A stretch of 64,000 nt of DNA from Methylophaga sp. OBS1 (lineage in GTDB: Bacteria > Pseudomonadota > Gammaproteobacteria > Nitrosococcales > Methylophagaceae). Within the stretch, counting starts at the first letter, position 1, and each line of letters starts with the position of its first letter. A model generated the notes under the pieces. That model was not told where the DNA came from, made no database searches, and saw only the letters and a list, made by a program, of their open reading frames with translations. The stretch is from contig NZ_JAPDMS010000003.1 of the NCBI RefSeq assembly GCF_026319365.1, forward strand, positions 310,001-374,000, in the 5' to 3' direction. A program made the position numbers and the translations under genes. This document shows, in pieces, positions 37,419 to 45,606 of this stretch.

Positions 37419-38190
37419 CTATAAACTGTTCTATCTGTTGCTGACATGCCGCTGGTTGAGCAATAAACGGGGCATGCCCAAGTCCTTCCAGCATCGCCAC
37501 CTGTAATGAAGGCTGAAGCTGGCGGGCATAGTCAGGCATGGCGACAGGTATCAAAGTGTCGCGACTACCCAACAACATTTGCACCGGGCAGTTCAAACCC
37601 GCCAGCGCCTCACGTAGATCCCATTTCAACAGGCAATCCAGGCCGGCGTGTAATGCTTCAGGTTCCGGTGCGTGCTGCGTCGCCAGCCGCTCGCTTAACT
37701 CACGGATGGTTGCGCGGCTCCGATCCGCACCTTTCGCCTGCAACATCAGAAAACGCTGCAGCGTCTGCTGTTGATTGACATCAAGACTCGCTGCAAAATT
37801 CTCAAACACTTCGCTTTGCATCGCGCATGGCCAGTCATGGGTCTCGATAAAGCGTGGTGTTACTGCCATCAGGCTCAGTTTGCTGACCCGTTCGGGATAA
37901 CGCTGGGCAAAAGCCAGACTAATCAAACCACCGAGTGACCAGCCCAGCCATAGCGCTGTTTGGGGTAGCTTGTTTGCCAGCGCCGGTAATAGGTTGTCTG
38001 GGTCAAACCCCTGCTTCTGCCAGTCGCTGCGTCCGTGTCCCGGTAAGTCCAGCAGGTGCAGCGTAAAGCGTTTCGCCAGACGCTCTGCCAACTCGTGCCA
38101 GACACCACTATGCATGCTCCAACCATGCAACATCACCAGATCCGGTCCGTTACCCCGCTGTTCAATGTGCAATGGCCTGCTCCAGCGCAC
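37411..38190 (-). CDS. bioH: Pimeloyl-ACP methyl ester carboxylesterase
   Basis: Alpha/beta hydrolase that removes the methyl group from pimeloyl-ACP methyl ester. Nucleophile Ser in GWSLGG, oxyanion part HGWSMHSGVW, acid Asp in GSRDTLIP, His in GLGHAPF. With the ATG at 38190 it overlaps bioF by 29 bases; a TTG at 38172 would overlap by 11 and give 253 residues, near the E. coli 256. Either start is possible. Confidence 0.93.
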   Translation of the reverse strand: MRWSRPLHIEQRGNGPDLVMLHGWSMHSGVWHELAERLAKRFTLHLLDLPGHGRSDWQKQGFDPDNLLPALANKLPQTALWLGWSLGGLISLAFAQRYPERVSKLSLMAVTPRFIETHDWPCAMQSEVFENFAASLDVNQQQTLQRFLMLQAKGADRSRATIRELSERLATQHAPEPEALHAGLDCLLKWDLREALAGLNCPVQMLLGSRDTLIPVAMPDYARQLQPSLQVAMLEGLGHAPFIAQPAACQQQIEQFIDD

Positions 38191-39337
38191 TGAGTAATTT
38201 GTTGACGTCCTGTTCGCTATGCGAGGCAGAAAAGGTAATTCTCAACCGCGCTGTCTTTTTAGGCACAGTGGGAGGACGAATCACACCGACCAGGATACCG
38301 GCCTGTTCCAGATGCTGACCGACAGCCAGGGCAGTTTTATCATCGCCTATCAATACCGGTTGAATCGGTGTTTCTGACGGCATCAGATTCAGGCCCAGTT
38401 GCTGCGCTCCCTGTCTGAACTGCTTTATCAATGTATTCAGCTTGTCACGGCGCCAGTCTTCCTGTTCCACCAGTTTCAAACTGGCCAGGGTTGCCGCCGC
38501 GACGGCGGGTGGCTGCGCCGTGGTGTAGACATAGCTGCGGGCCTGCTGAATCAGGGTTTCGATCACGGTTTCATTCGACGCGACAAAAGCACCGCCGGTG
38601 CCAAAGGCCTTACCCAGGGTACCGACCTGGATCGGGGCCTGATCCGGGGCCAGCGCAAAGTGTGACACCGTACCGCGACCGCCTTTACCAATGACCCCGA
38701 AGCCATGGGCATCATCAATCAGTACAGCAGCACGATGCTGTCTGGCCTGCGTCATAATCTCCGGCAACGGTGCAATATCACCATCCATGCTGAAGACGCC
38801 GTCAGAGACGATAAGGCGATGTTTGGCCGTGGCTGCGTTATGCAGACGTTTATGCAGCAATGCCATATCCGCATGAGGATAACGTAGTTGATCGGCTTCA
38901 GTCAGTCGGCCGCCATCAAGCAACGAGGCATGATTCAATTTATCCTGAATCACCGCATCGCCACGCTTCAGCAAACCATCAATGGTACCGAGGTTGGCCA
39001 TGTATCCCGTGGAGAACAGCAATACTCGCGGCTGGCCGGTAAACTCCGCCAGGGCCTCTTCCAGCGCCTGATGATAATAACTGTGACCAGTCAGCAGATG
39101 TGCAGCACCACTACCGACCCCTTCCCTGTCAATAGCCTGTTTGAAGGCCTGTTTAATATCGGGATGGGCGGCCAGACCGAGGTAATCGTTACTGCAGAAT
39201 GACAGCATGGCTTTGCCGTCAACAGTGATAGTCACGCCCTGGTCACCCAGTCGCAGGCGAGGCTGGCGGTAACGACCCGCCGCTTTACGATCGGCTAAAG
39301 CGGCGGTTAATTCCTCATGCCAGGGGAGTTGTGACAC
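38162..39337 (-). CDS. bioF: 8-amino-7-oxononanoate synthase
   Basis: PLP enzyme joining pimeloyl-ACP with alanine. Visible are FCSNDYLGLAAHP, the cofactor region DDAHGFGVIG, and the Schiff-base Lys in GTLGKAFGTGGAF. It has 391 residues, within the normal range. It follows bioB after 9 bases and overlaps bioH. Confidence 0.96.
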   Translation of the reverse strand: MSQLPWHEELTAALADRKAAGRYRQPRLRLGDQGVTITVDGKAMLSFCSNDYLGLAAHPDIKQAFKQAIDREGVGSGAAHLLTGHSYYHQALEEALAEFTGQPRVLLFSTGYMANLGTIDGLLKRGDAVIQDKLNHASLLDGGRLTEADQLRYPHADMALLHKRLHNAATAKHRLIVSDGVFSMDGDIAPLPEIMTQARQHRAAVLIDDAHGFGVIGKGGRGTVSHFALAPDQAPIQVGTLGKAFGTGGAFVASNETVIETLIQQARSYVYTTAQPPAVAAATLASLKLVEQEDWRRDKLNTLIKQFRQGAQQLGLNLMPSETPIQPVLIGDDKTALAVGQHLEQAGILVGVIRPPTVPKKTARLRITFSASHSEQDVNKLLSALEQAIAH

Positions 39338-39346
39338 TCTTGGCTA

Positions 39347-40357
39347 TCAGGCCGCCGAACACTGTTTTTTTTCGGCTTTGTCGTCACCGACCCAGGGTGT
39401 AATGCCCAGACGTTTGAACAGTTGCTGATCATGGTTGGTGTCCGGGTTGTCCGTGGTCAGCAGTTTTTCGCCGTAAAAAATCGAGTTGGCGCCGGCCAGG
39501 AAACACATCGCCTGCATTTCATCGCTCATATTTTCGCGACCGGCAGACAGGCGCACGAAGGATTTGGGCATCATGATGCGGGCCACAGCAATGGTGCGGA
39601 CAAACTCCAGGGCATCGAGGTTATCTGTGCCGTTAAGCGGTGTACCTTCAACTTGCACCAGCAGGTTAATCGGCACGCTCTGAGGCTGGCTCGGCAGATT
39701 GGCCAGGCTGATTAACAGCCCGGCACGATCGGTGCGGGTTTCGCCCATGCCGACAATACCGCCGCTGCAGACATTGATCCCGGCATCACGCACATGGCTC
39801 AGGGTATTCAGGCGGTCTTCGTAGGTACGGGTAGAGATAATTTCACCGTAAAATTCAGGCGAGGTATCGAGGTTGTGATTGTAGTAGTCAAGGCCGGCAT
39901 CCTTGAGACGCTTGGCCTGGTGCTCTTCCAGCATGCCTAATGTGACACAGGTTTCCAGCCCCAGGCTTTTGACGCCCTCGACCATTGCGGCAACCCGCTC
40001 CAGATCACGGTCTTTCAGGTTACGCCAGGCGGCGCCCATACAGAAACGGCTGGCGCCGGCATCTTTAGCATCATTGGCCGATTTCATCACTTCTTCCAGC
40101 GGCATCAATGGCTCGGCTTTCACCGCTGAGGGATGGTGAGCGCTTTGCGGGCAATAACCACAGTCTTCAGCGCAACCACCGGTTTTTATGCTGAGCAGGG
40201 TACTGATTTGTACCGCATTCGCATCAAAGTGCTCACGGTGAACGGTTTGAGCTTGATACAGCAGATCATTGAAAGGTAGAGCGAACAGGGCTTCAACCTC
40301 TTCCTGCTTCCAGTCTTGACGAATCGTCGCTTGGGTTTCTGCTACATTCTCAGGCAT
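39347..40357 (-). CDS. bioB: Biotin synthase
   Basis: Radical-SAM enzyme that inserts sulfur into dethiobiotin. CAEDCGYC is the CX3CX2C cluster motif, followed by [24 protein letters not shown] and the Arg/Cys ligands of the second cluster. It heads bioB-F-H-C-D. The gap to comF is only 43 bases, and no BirA-type operator with its two half-sites is visible there. Confidence 0.97.
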   Translation of the reverse strand: MPENVAETQATIRQDWKQEEVEALFALPFNDLLYQAQTVHREHFDANAVQISTLLSIKTGGCAEDCGYCPQSAHHPSAVKAEPLMPLEEVMKSANDAKDAGASRFCMGAAWRNLKDRDLERVAAMVEGVKSLGLETCVTLGMLEEHQAKRLKDAGLDYYNHNLDTSPEFYGEIISTRTYEDRLNTLSHVRDAGINVCSGGIVGMGETRTDRAGLLISLANLPSQPQSVPINLLVQVEGTPLNGTDNLDALEFVRTIAVARIMMPKSFVRLSAGRENMSDEMQAMCFLAGANSIFYGEKLLTTDNPDTNHDQQLFKRLGITPWVGDDKAEKKQCSAA

Positions 40358-40400
40358 GATGACTCTTCACTGATTTAAAGGATTAAATAGGGTGACGGTC

Positions 40401-41114
40401 ATGGCTGGCTTTAGCGCGCTGACACATCGAATTGGAGAATTATACAGGAAACTGTTTCCAATACCTTGCCTGCTCTGTGGCCTGCCCGGTGATCGGGAAC
40501 CGCTTTGTCAGGCCTGTGCCGCGGAATTGCCTCTGCTGGGCCCAGCCTGTCCACGCTGTGCCAAACCGCTGGAATCTGCGCAAATCTGCGGTCAATGTCT
40601 GCAACAGCCTCCGGCAGCCGATCTGAGTTTTAGCCTGTTTCGATATCAGGATGCCGTTAAACGTTGCATCACTGGCTTTAAATTTCACCAGCAACTGCAG
40701 TTTGCCGATTTTTTTGCCGCCCGAATGCAGTCATCTCTGGCGTCCAGGTCGACACTGCCGGACTGCCTGGTGCCCATCCCTCTGCATCCTCTGCGGCTAC
40801 GTCAGCGGGGATTTAATCAGGCGCAGGAAATCGCCCGTAGACTGGCAAAGGGCTTGGGTATCCAGTGCTGTCCCGAGTTATTGCAAAGAGTCAGGTTCAC
40901 CCGCTCTCAAAGCCAGCTATCTTTTAAACAACGACGCAGTAATGTGCGCCGGGCATTTCGTTGTACTGATGCGGTCCCAGCACCTCACGTCGCGATTATC
41001 GATGATGTAATGACCTCCGGGCACACGACAGCAGAAGCCGCTGAAGTATTACAGCAAAATGGGGCTAGGACGATTGAAGTATGGACAATCGCACGTGCAA
41101 TAAGCCATTATTAA
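40401..41114 (+). CDS. comF: ComF family phosphoribosyltransferase-like protein
   Basis: Needed for natural DNA uptake in competent bacteria (ComF/GntX). The N-terminus has a double zinc-finger: CLLC..CQAC and CPRC..CGQC. The C-terminal PRTase domain has the signature VAIIDDVMTSGHTTAEA. With the ATG at 40401 it has 237 residues; a GTG at 40392 is possible. The bioB-comF divergence is widespread in gammaproteobacteria. Confidence 0.92.
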   Translation: MAGFSALTHRIGELYRKLFPIPCLLCGLPGDREPLCQACAAELPLLGPACPRCAKPLESAQICGQCLQQPPAADLSFSLFRYQDAVKRCITGFKFHQQLQFADFFAARMQSSLASRSTLPDCLVPIPLHPLRLRQRGFNQAQEIARRLAKGLGIQCCPELLQRVRFTRSQSQLSFKQRRSNVRRAFRCTDAVPAPHVAIIDDVMTSGHTTAEAAEVLQQNGARTIEVWTIARAISHY

Positions 41115-41117
41115 TGT

Positions 41118-41268
41118 TAGGGCTTGTTGCTTTTTCATATCCACCACTGCTGGCGACTATTTTTATGTCCGGCAAGGCGGGAAAGCGCACGGCGTAGCTG
41201 TTCTACATAAGCGATTGATATCGCAGCCGGGCGCAAAAATAGCCCTAGCCCTGGACAAAATACCGCTC
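41118..41268. repeat. Structured intergenic element, possible dispersed repeat
   Basis: The gap between comF and the cyclase gene holds a long inverted repeat: CTATTTTT-ATGT-CCGGC (41157-41173) and GCCGG-GCGC-AAAAATAG (41226-41242). As RNA the inner ATGT/GCGC can still pair by G-U for three of four positions, giving a nearly unbroken 17-bp stem. The left end TAGGGCTTGTTG also occurs at 35162. The minus strand has a short open frame ending in RLAGHKNSRQQWWI, of a kind I associate with noncoding repeats. Element type is unknown. Confidence 0.5.
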
Positions 41269-41281
41269 ATAAGGCGCCTGG

Positions 41282-42346
41282 ATGCACGATATCGCCACCT
41301 TACAAGCCCGACTGGATGAATTGCTTCGTATCGCCAAAAGTAATGAGCGGAAACAAGAGAATTTCCAGCAATACGAGCTGGCTCTGCTCAACAGCACCAG
41401 TCTGCATGAACTTCTGAGCATTATTCTGGATCAACACAAAGAACGATTTCAGCTAACCGAAGTCACCCTGATGCTGTATGACCCTGAGTACGAAATCCAG
41501 CGACTGGTGGAATCCAAGATCGCCCAAAATGCCTGGGCAGGCAGGCTGTTATTCACCGATGCGGCACATCGGGTCAATCAGCACTTCAGTCCACTGAGAA
41601 AGCCACGGTTGCTAAAATACTCTCCACATCAACATGCCTATCTGTTTCCGGAACAGGAAGAGTTGGGCTCAGTTGCCTTGCTGCCACTGGCACGCCAGAA
41701 TCATCTGTTCGGCAGCCTCAATCTCGGCAGCCGTAACCCCTCCCGATTTCAGGGCCAGATAGGCACCCTGTTTCTGGAGCATCTGGCCGCCGTGGTCTCA
41801 GCCTGTATTGAAAATGCCCGTCTCCATGAACACATTAAACTCGTGGGCCTCAGAGACGCACTGACCGGCATTAACAACCGGCGCTTTTTTGACCAGCGCC
41901 TGAGTGAGGAAGTCAGCCGGGCACAGCGTTCAGGTTCTCCCCTGTCCTGCCTGTTTATCGATCTGGATCATTTCAAACGGGTTAATGACCAGCATGGGCA
42001 CCAGGCAGGTGATGCGGTACTTAAGCAGGTCTCAAAACTGCTATCAGATCGATTACGTCAGACCGACGTGCTGGCCCGTTATGGCGGCGAAGAATTCATA
42101 ATCCTGCTGGCTGATACAGCGCAGGAAGATGCCACATTGATTGCCGAACAAATCCGTGATCGTGTTGCTAAAGCCTTGTTTGCTATCCCCCCGGGGAAAT
42201 CTCTGCATGTCACCCTATCTATCGGTGTTGCAACCATGGCGGTACCTGGTTCCATCAAGGATGGCAGACAGCTAATCGCGCTGGCCGATCAGGCCGTTTA
42301 TGCCGCCAAACTATCCGGACGCAACCGGGTAAAAACCGCGCGATGA
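41282..42346 (+). CDS. Diguanylate cyclase with N-terminal coiled-coil and GAF/DUF484-like domain
   Basis: A soluble 354-residue enzyme making c-di-GMP. An N-terminal helix (residues 1-35) and a DUF484/GAF-type sensor (about 36-180) lead into GGDEF (about 190-350). The active site is GGEEF, and the product-inhibition site RQTD lies five residues before it; FIDLDHFKRVNDQHGHQAGD is intact. It ends in the start of the channel gene. The signal sensed by the GAF part is unknown. Confidence 0.92.
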   Translation: MHDIATLQARLDELLRIAKSNERKQENFQQYELALLNSTSLHELLSIILDQHKERFQLTEVTLMLYDPEYEIQRLVESKIAQNAWAGRLLFTDAAHRVNQHFSPLRKPRLLKYSPHQHAYLFPEQEELGSVALLPLARQNHLFGSLNLGSRNPSRFQGQIGTLFLEHLAAVVSACIENARLHEHIKLVGLRDALTGINNRRFFDQRLSEEVSRAQRSGSPLSCLFIDLDHFKRVNDQHGHQAGDAVLKQVSKLLSDRLRQTDVLARYGGEEFIILLADTAQEDATLIAEQIRDRVAKALFAIPPGKSLHVTLSIGVATMAVPGSIKDGRQLIALADQAVYAAKLSGRNRVKTAR

Positions 42347-42774
42347 TGTTACTGGCGACCCTGATCATTAACAGCATTATTGTGCTAACCACAATACTGA
42401 TCCACTATCAGACCCTGTTCCTGTTGGCGAGAAAACTGCCCAAATTGCGGCTCATCCACCATTACCGTGTATTACTGGCCGTCATTGTGATTGTGCTGGC
42501 CCATATCATCGAAATCTGGTTGTTCGCTATCGGCTACTATCTGATGATCCACACTGGTGATTTCGGCACCTTGAGCGGTAATATCAATTTAAGCCTGCTA
42601 GATTGCAGCTATTTTTCTTTCACCACTTACACCACCCTGGGTTATGGCGATATTGAACCTTCCGGATATCTTCGTTTTCTCAGCGGCCTGGAGTCACTGG
42701 CGGGACTGGTCATGATCACCTGGTCTGCTTCGTTTGTATTCCTGGAAATGCAAAAATACTGGCCTAAACGCTAG
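42343..42774 (+). CDS. Small two-helix potassium-channel-like protein
   Basis: A 143-residue membrane protein. N-terminal helix (LLATLIINSIIVLTTILIHY), a second helix (VLLAVIVIVLAHIIEIWLFAIGYYL), a pore loop with filter TLGYGD (close to TVGYGD), and a last helix. This is the Ion_trans_2 plan with one extra helix. It overlaps the diguanylate cyclase gene by 4 bases (ATGATG), implying co-translation. It carries no RCK or nucleotide-binding domain. Confidence 0.85.
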   Translation: MMLLATLIINSIIVLTTILIHYQTLFLLARKLPKLRLIHHYRVLLAVIVIVLAHIIEIWLFAIGYYLMIHTGDFGTLSGNINLSLLDCSYFSFTTYTTLGYGDIEPSGYLRFLSGLESLAGLVMITWSASFVFLEMQKYWPKR

Positions 42775-42834
42775 CTTGTCTGATCGCTGCTCCCAGCCTC
42801 TGTTGTGACCGGCCGCCACGGCATGCATAAGGCC

Positions 42835-43656
42835 TCAGCGTTGTTGAATCGCAGAAGGGTGCTGAACAATCATGAAATACTTATTGCCCCGTCGGCGTAG
42901 CCAACCCCGCACTTCCAGCGGCTGTTTCAGATAGGTCGTCAGCGACGGAAAATAGGATTGATGGGACTTGGCAATTTTGATCACAAAGTGGTCAGACACG
43001 ACCAGATTCATATACTTGCGGGTCTCGTTAATACGGCTGGGGGTGACCAGCCAGCGCTGCCAGCCGCGATAATCACGACCAGGTTCTAAATCGGCCAGTT
43101 TTTTGAGCGCAAATTCGGTTCTTTGCCAAATCCCCTTATTCGCAGTCTGCGCCTGCTGCTGGGCTGTAATCAGTGATTGGCTGTAACGCAGGTTAGGCGG
43201 GGTTAAGGTCAGCATAGCCAATCCCTGTGCCAGCAGACTGGCATTGAGGTATTCGCCGGATGCCAGGAAAAGGTGGGCCAGTTTCCGGTCATATTTATCC
43301 AGTTGCTCGGCATCGTACTCCAACCAGACTTCCGCAGAATGCAGCCGGTTTTGCAGCCAGCTACGGGCAAGCTCACCACCCGCTTCAGCGCGGGTGAAGC
43401 GGCTCTCAACCTCGGGCGTGTTGATCCCGATCAATCGGATTTTGTCACCGTTTTCCAGCACCACCGTGTCACCGTCAATGATATGTGTGACATGGACTTT
43501 ATAACGGTAAGGGGCCGTATCCAGCTCGATCTCTTCTGCACCACGCGAAGGCCTGTCACTGAAAGTGGTGCGCCCAAAACGGTCCTCACTGCGGTAGATA
43601 TCTGCCTGTGAGTTGAAAGCCAACAACAGCAGGACCATGCCAATCCATGAGCACAT
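42835..43656 (-). CDS. Secreted thermonuclease-family nuclease with DUF4124-like N-terminus
   Basis: A 273-residue protein with a signal peptide (cleaved near SQA, residue 18), then an IYRSEDRFGRTTFSDRP segment like DUF4124, then a staphylococcal-nuclease domain: IDGDTVVLENGDKIRLIGINTPEVES, YDAEQLDKYDRKLAHLFL. The catalytic Arg/Glu/Arg of SNase are partly recognisable (IRLIGI, ES..). The C-terminus has an extra basic domain (about residues 185-273) that may bind DNA. GGGAG precedes the ATG. It probably degrades external nucleic acid. Confidence 0.82.
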   Translation of the reverse strand: MCSWIGMVLLLLAFNSQADIYRSEDRFGRTTFSDRPSRGAEEIELDTAPYRYKVHVTHIIDGDTVVLENGDKIRLIGINTPEVESRFTRAEAGGELARSWLQNRLHSAEVWLEYDAEQLDKYDRKLAHLFLASGEYLNASLLAQGLAMLTLTPPNLRYSQSLITAQQQAQTANKGIWQRTEFALKKLADLEPGRDYRGWQRWLVTPSRINETRKYMNLVVSDHFVIKIAKSHQSYFPSLTTYLKQPLEVRGWLRRRGNKYFMIVQHPSAIQQR

Positions 43657-43678
43657 ATCATCTCTCCCTGAGCTGCGA

Positions 43679-44179
43679 TTAGTTTGCGGTTAACAGACGT
43701 TCAAGACACTCCTGCTGCTGAGTCACCTGATGGCGGCAATCCTCGACCAATTGCTTGAGCATGGTAGCCACCGCATCAAAACTACCACCATGTTCGCTGG
43801 CATGGGCTGCTTCCACCGCGCAGCAAATCGCCAGATATTCACCTTTTTTGACCGATTGCGGCATATCCGAGAGCGACAGCGCCAGCTTTTTGAGTAATTG
43901 CTCTGCCTCATCCCAGTTGTCCGTTTGCAGAATGCCTGTCAGCCAGCTTTGCGCCTGCTGGCAATCCTGGTTAATCCCCTGGCCTAACTCCTGAATGCTC
44001 TGGGTCAGCACCCGAAAGGCATCTCCCTCGCTACCAGCCCGGGCCGCAGCGCTGACTGCGTTGGATGACAATAAGTGCATCTGCCGCAGCAAGGGTTGCA
44101 TCGCTGTCAGTTGCTGTTCCAGCAGTTCGAGTTGCGGTTTGATCTGTTGCAGCCGGTTTTGCCCTATCTGCCCGGTCAT
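43679..44179 (-). CDS. Miniature chemoreceptor-tip-like helical protein
   Basis: A 166-residue all-helical cytoplasmic protein with no membrane segment. Residues about 34-68 (MHLLSSNAVSAAARAGSEGDAF...) line up with the chemoreceptor hairpin tip ([20 protein letters not shown]); a second EAAHASEHGGSFDAV segment lies near 128-142. It looks like a shortened receptor signalling domain without sensor or HAMP. The ATG overlaps the ubiA stop (TGATG), so it is part of the ubiC-ubiA message. Function unknown. Confidence 0.65.
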   Translation of the reverse strand: MTGQIGQNRLQQIKPQLELLEQQLTAMQPLLRQMHLLSSNAVSAAARAGSEGDAFRVLTQSIQELGQGINQDCQQAQSWLTGILQTDNWDEAEQLLKKLALSLSDMPQSVKKGEYLAICCAVEAAHASEHGGSFDAVATMLKQLVEDCRHQVTQQQECLERLLTAN

Positions 44180-45051
44180 CACTCAGCCCAGAATAAGTAA
44201 TGCAGAACCAGACTGGCGAAAATCACCAGGCCGACCCAGTTATTATTAAGAAAGGCACGCAAACACGCCTTTGGCGCTCGATGGTGGCTGAGAAACTGCT
44301 GATAAACAAATAAACCGGCCGCGATGGCAAGTCCCAGATAATAGACCGTACTCAGTTGCAGTTGCTGGCCGATCAGGACCATCACGATCAGGTAAGCGAC
44401 CTGCAGAATCCCCTGAATCACCAAATCATCATCCCCGAACAGAATGGCCGTGGATTTCACGCCGATTTTCAAATCATCCTCTCGATCAGCCATCGCATAA
44501 AAGGTGTCATAGACGGTTGTCCAGATAATATTAGCCATGAACAGCAGCCAGGCGATGATAGGCAGACTCCCGGTCTGCGCGGTAAAAGCCATCGGGATCG
44601 CCCAGCCGAAGGCCATCCCCAGATAAATCTGCGGCAGATAGGTGTAGCGTTTCATAAAGGGATAGGTTGCGGCCAGAAATACCGCCACCAGCGACAGCAT
44701 GATGGTCATGATATTCAGTAGCAGTACCAGCCCCAACGCTGTCAGGGCCAGTACAACAAAGACCATGATAGCGTCACGCGCCTGCAATTCACCGGTCGCC
44801 AGCGGTCGGCCCTCGGTGCGCCAGACATCGCCATCAACCTCACGATCGGCAAAATCATTAATCGCACAACCGGCACTGCGCATGATAATGACGCCCAGAA
44901 TAAAGACGGTTAACACCGTTAAATCCGGCAGGCCTTCGGCCGCAATCCATAAAGCGCTCAGTGTCGGCCACATCAGAAGCAAAATGCCGATGGGTCGATC
45001 CAGGCGGGTCAGGCGCAGATAGGGTTGCAAACGGAGATGTTTGACACTCAC
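44179..45051 (-). CDS. ubiA: 4-hydroxybenzoate octaprenyltransferase
   Basis: Inner-membrane prenyltransferase of ubiquinone synthesis, 290 residues, about nine helices. Both Asp-rich motifs are present: [11 protein letters not shown] and [13 protein letters not shown]. The start is GTG at 45051, directly behind the ubiC stop, with GGAG seven bases upstream. Pairing with ubiC makes the assignment firm. Confidence 0.96.
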   Translation of the reverse strand: MSVKHLRLQPYLRLTRLDRPIGILLLMWPTLSALWIAAEGLPDLTVLTVFILGVIIMRSAGCAINDFADREVDGDVWRTEGRPLATGELQARDAIMVFVVLALTALGLVLLLNIMTIMLSLVAVFLAATYPFMKRYTYLPQIYLGMAFGWAIPMAFTAQTGSLPIIAWLLFMANIIWTTVYDTFYAMADREDDLKIGVKSTAILFGDDDLVIQGILQVAYLIVMVLIGQQLQLSTVYYLGLAIAAGLFVYQQFLSHHRAPKACLRAFLNNNWVGLVIFASLVLHYLFWAE

Positions 45052-45606
45052 TTAATCACTCCACTTGTCCGAGGGCAAAAAGATTTCATTCACCAGCAAG
45101 CCTTTGTCCTCCAGATAAAAACAGGAACGGCGTGCCCACAATCTATCAGGACGTTGCGTTAAATGCCGGGTAGCCATTTTAAACAGACTGTCCTGTGGCT
45201 GCAGACAGGCGACCTCGATCTCACCTCGGCGCAGCGAGGGGTCATTAAATAACAGTTGCCCCAGCGAACGGTTTCCCAGGGTTTCAAAGCGGGCCTGCAT
45301 TGCCTGATAGGTGCGCATAGGCACCATGGTGCGGGCATAGACTTCAGCTTTATTGCCGTCGAGCAGATGCACTTCACGACTGAACATCAGCTGCCCCAGG
45401 GGTTGTTCCAGCAACAACGACTCATCAGCCAGCGGTCGCTGCCAGCCACTGTGCAGCAGTTTGACGGAAAACGACTGTTCACAGGCTTTGGTTAACTGCT
45501 GTGTCAGTGATCCACTATCGGTCAACCAATCGCGTAAAGCCGGTGGCAAAGATTGAACGATCGGGGGTTGCCAGTGGCTACGAAAATTCATTAAAGGTCC
45601 ATTCAT
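45052..45606 (-). CDS. ubiC: Chorismate lyase
   Basis: Turns chorismate into 4-hydroxybenzoate and pyruvate, the first ubiquinone step. The fold's key parts are seen: ARTMVPMRTYQ, SLGQLLF, and RLWARRSCFYLEDKGLLVNEIFLP with the product-binding Arg and Glu. The ATG at 45606 overlaps the recG stop (TGATG) and gives 184 residues; the ATG at 45591 with GGA upstream gives 179 and is equally likely. Confidence 0.93.
   Translation of the reverse strand: MNGPLMNFRSHWQPPIVQSLPPALRDWLTDSGSLTQQLTKACEQSFSVKLLHSGWQRPLADESLLLEQPLGQLMFSREVHLLDGNKAEVYARTMVPMRTYQAMQARFETLGNRSLGQLLFNDPSLRRGEIEVACLQPQDSLFKMATRHLTQRPDRLWARRSCFYLEDKGLLVNEIFLPSDKWSD

Noticed and set aside
40358..40400. BirA operator between bioB and comF
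   Set aside because: The 43-base gap shows no TTGTAAAC-type half-sites; regulation of the bio genes cannot be read here.
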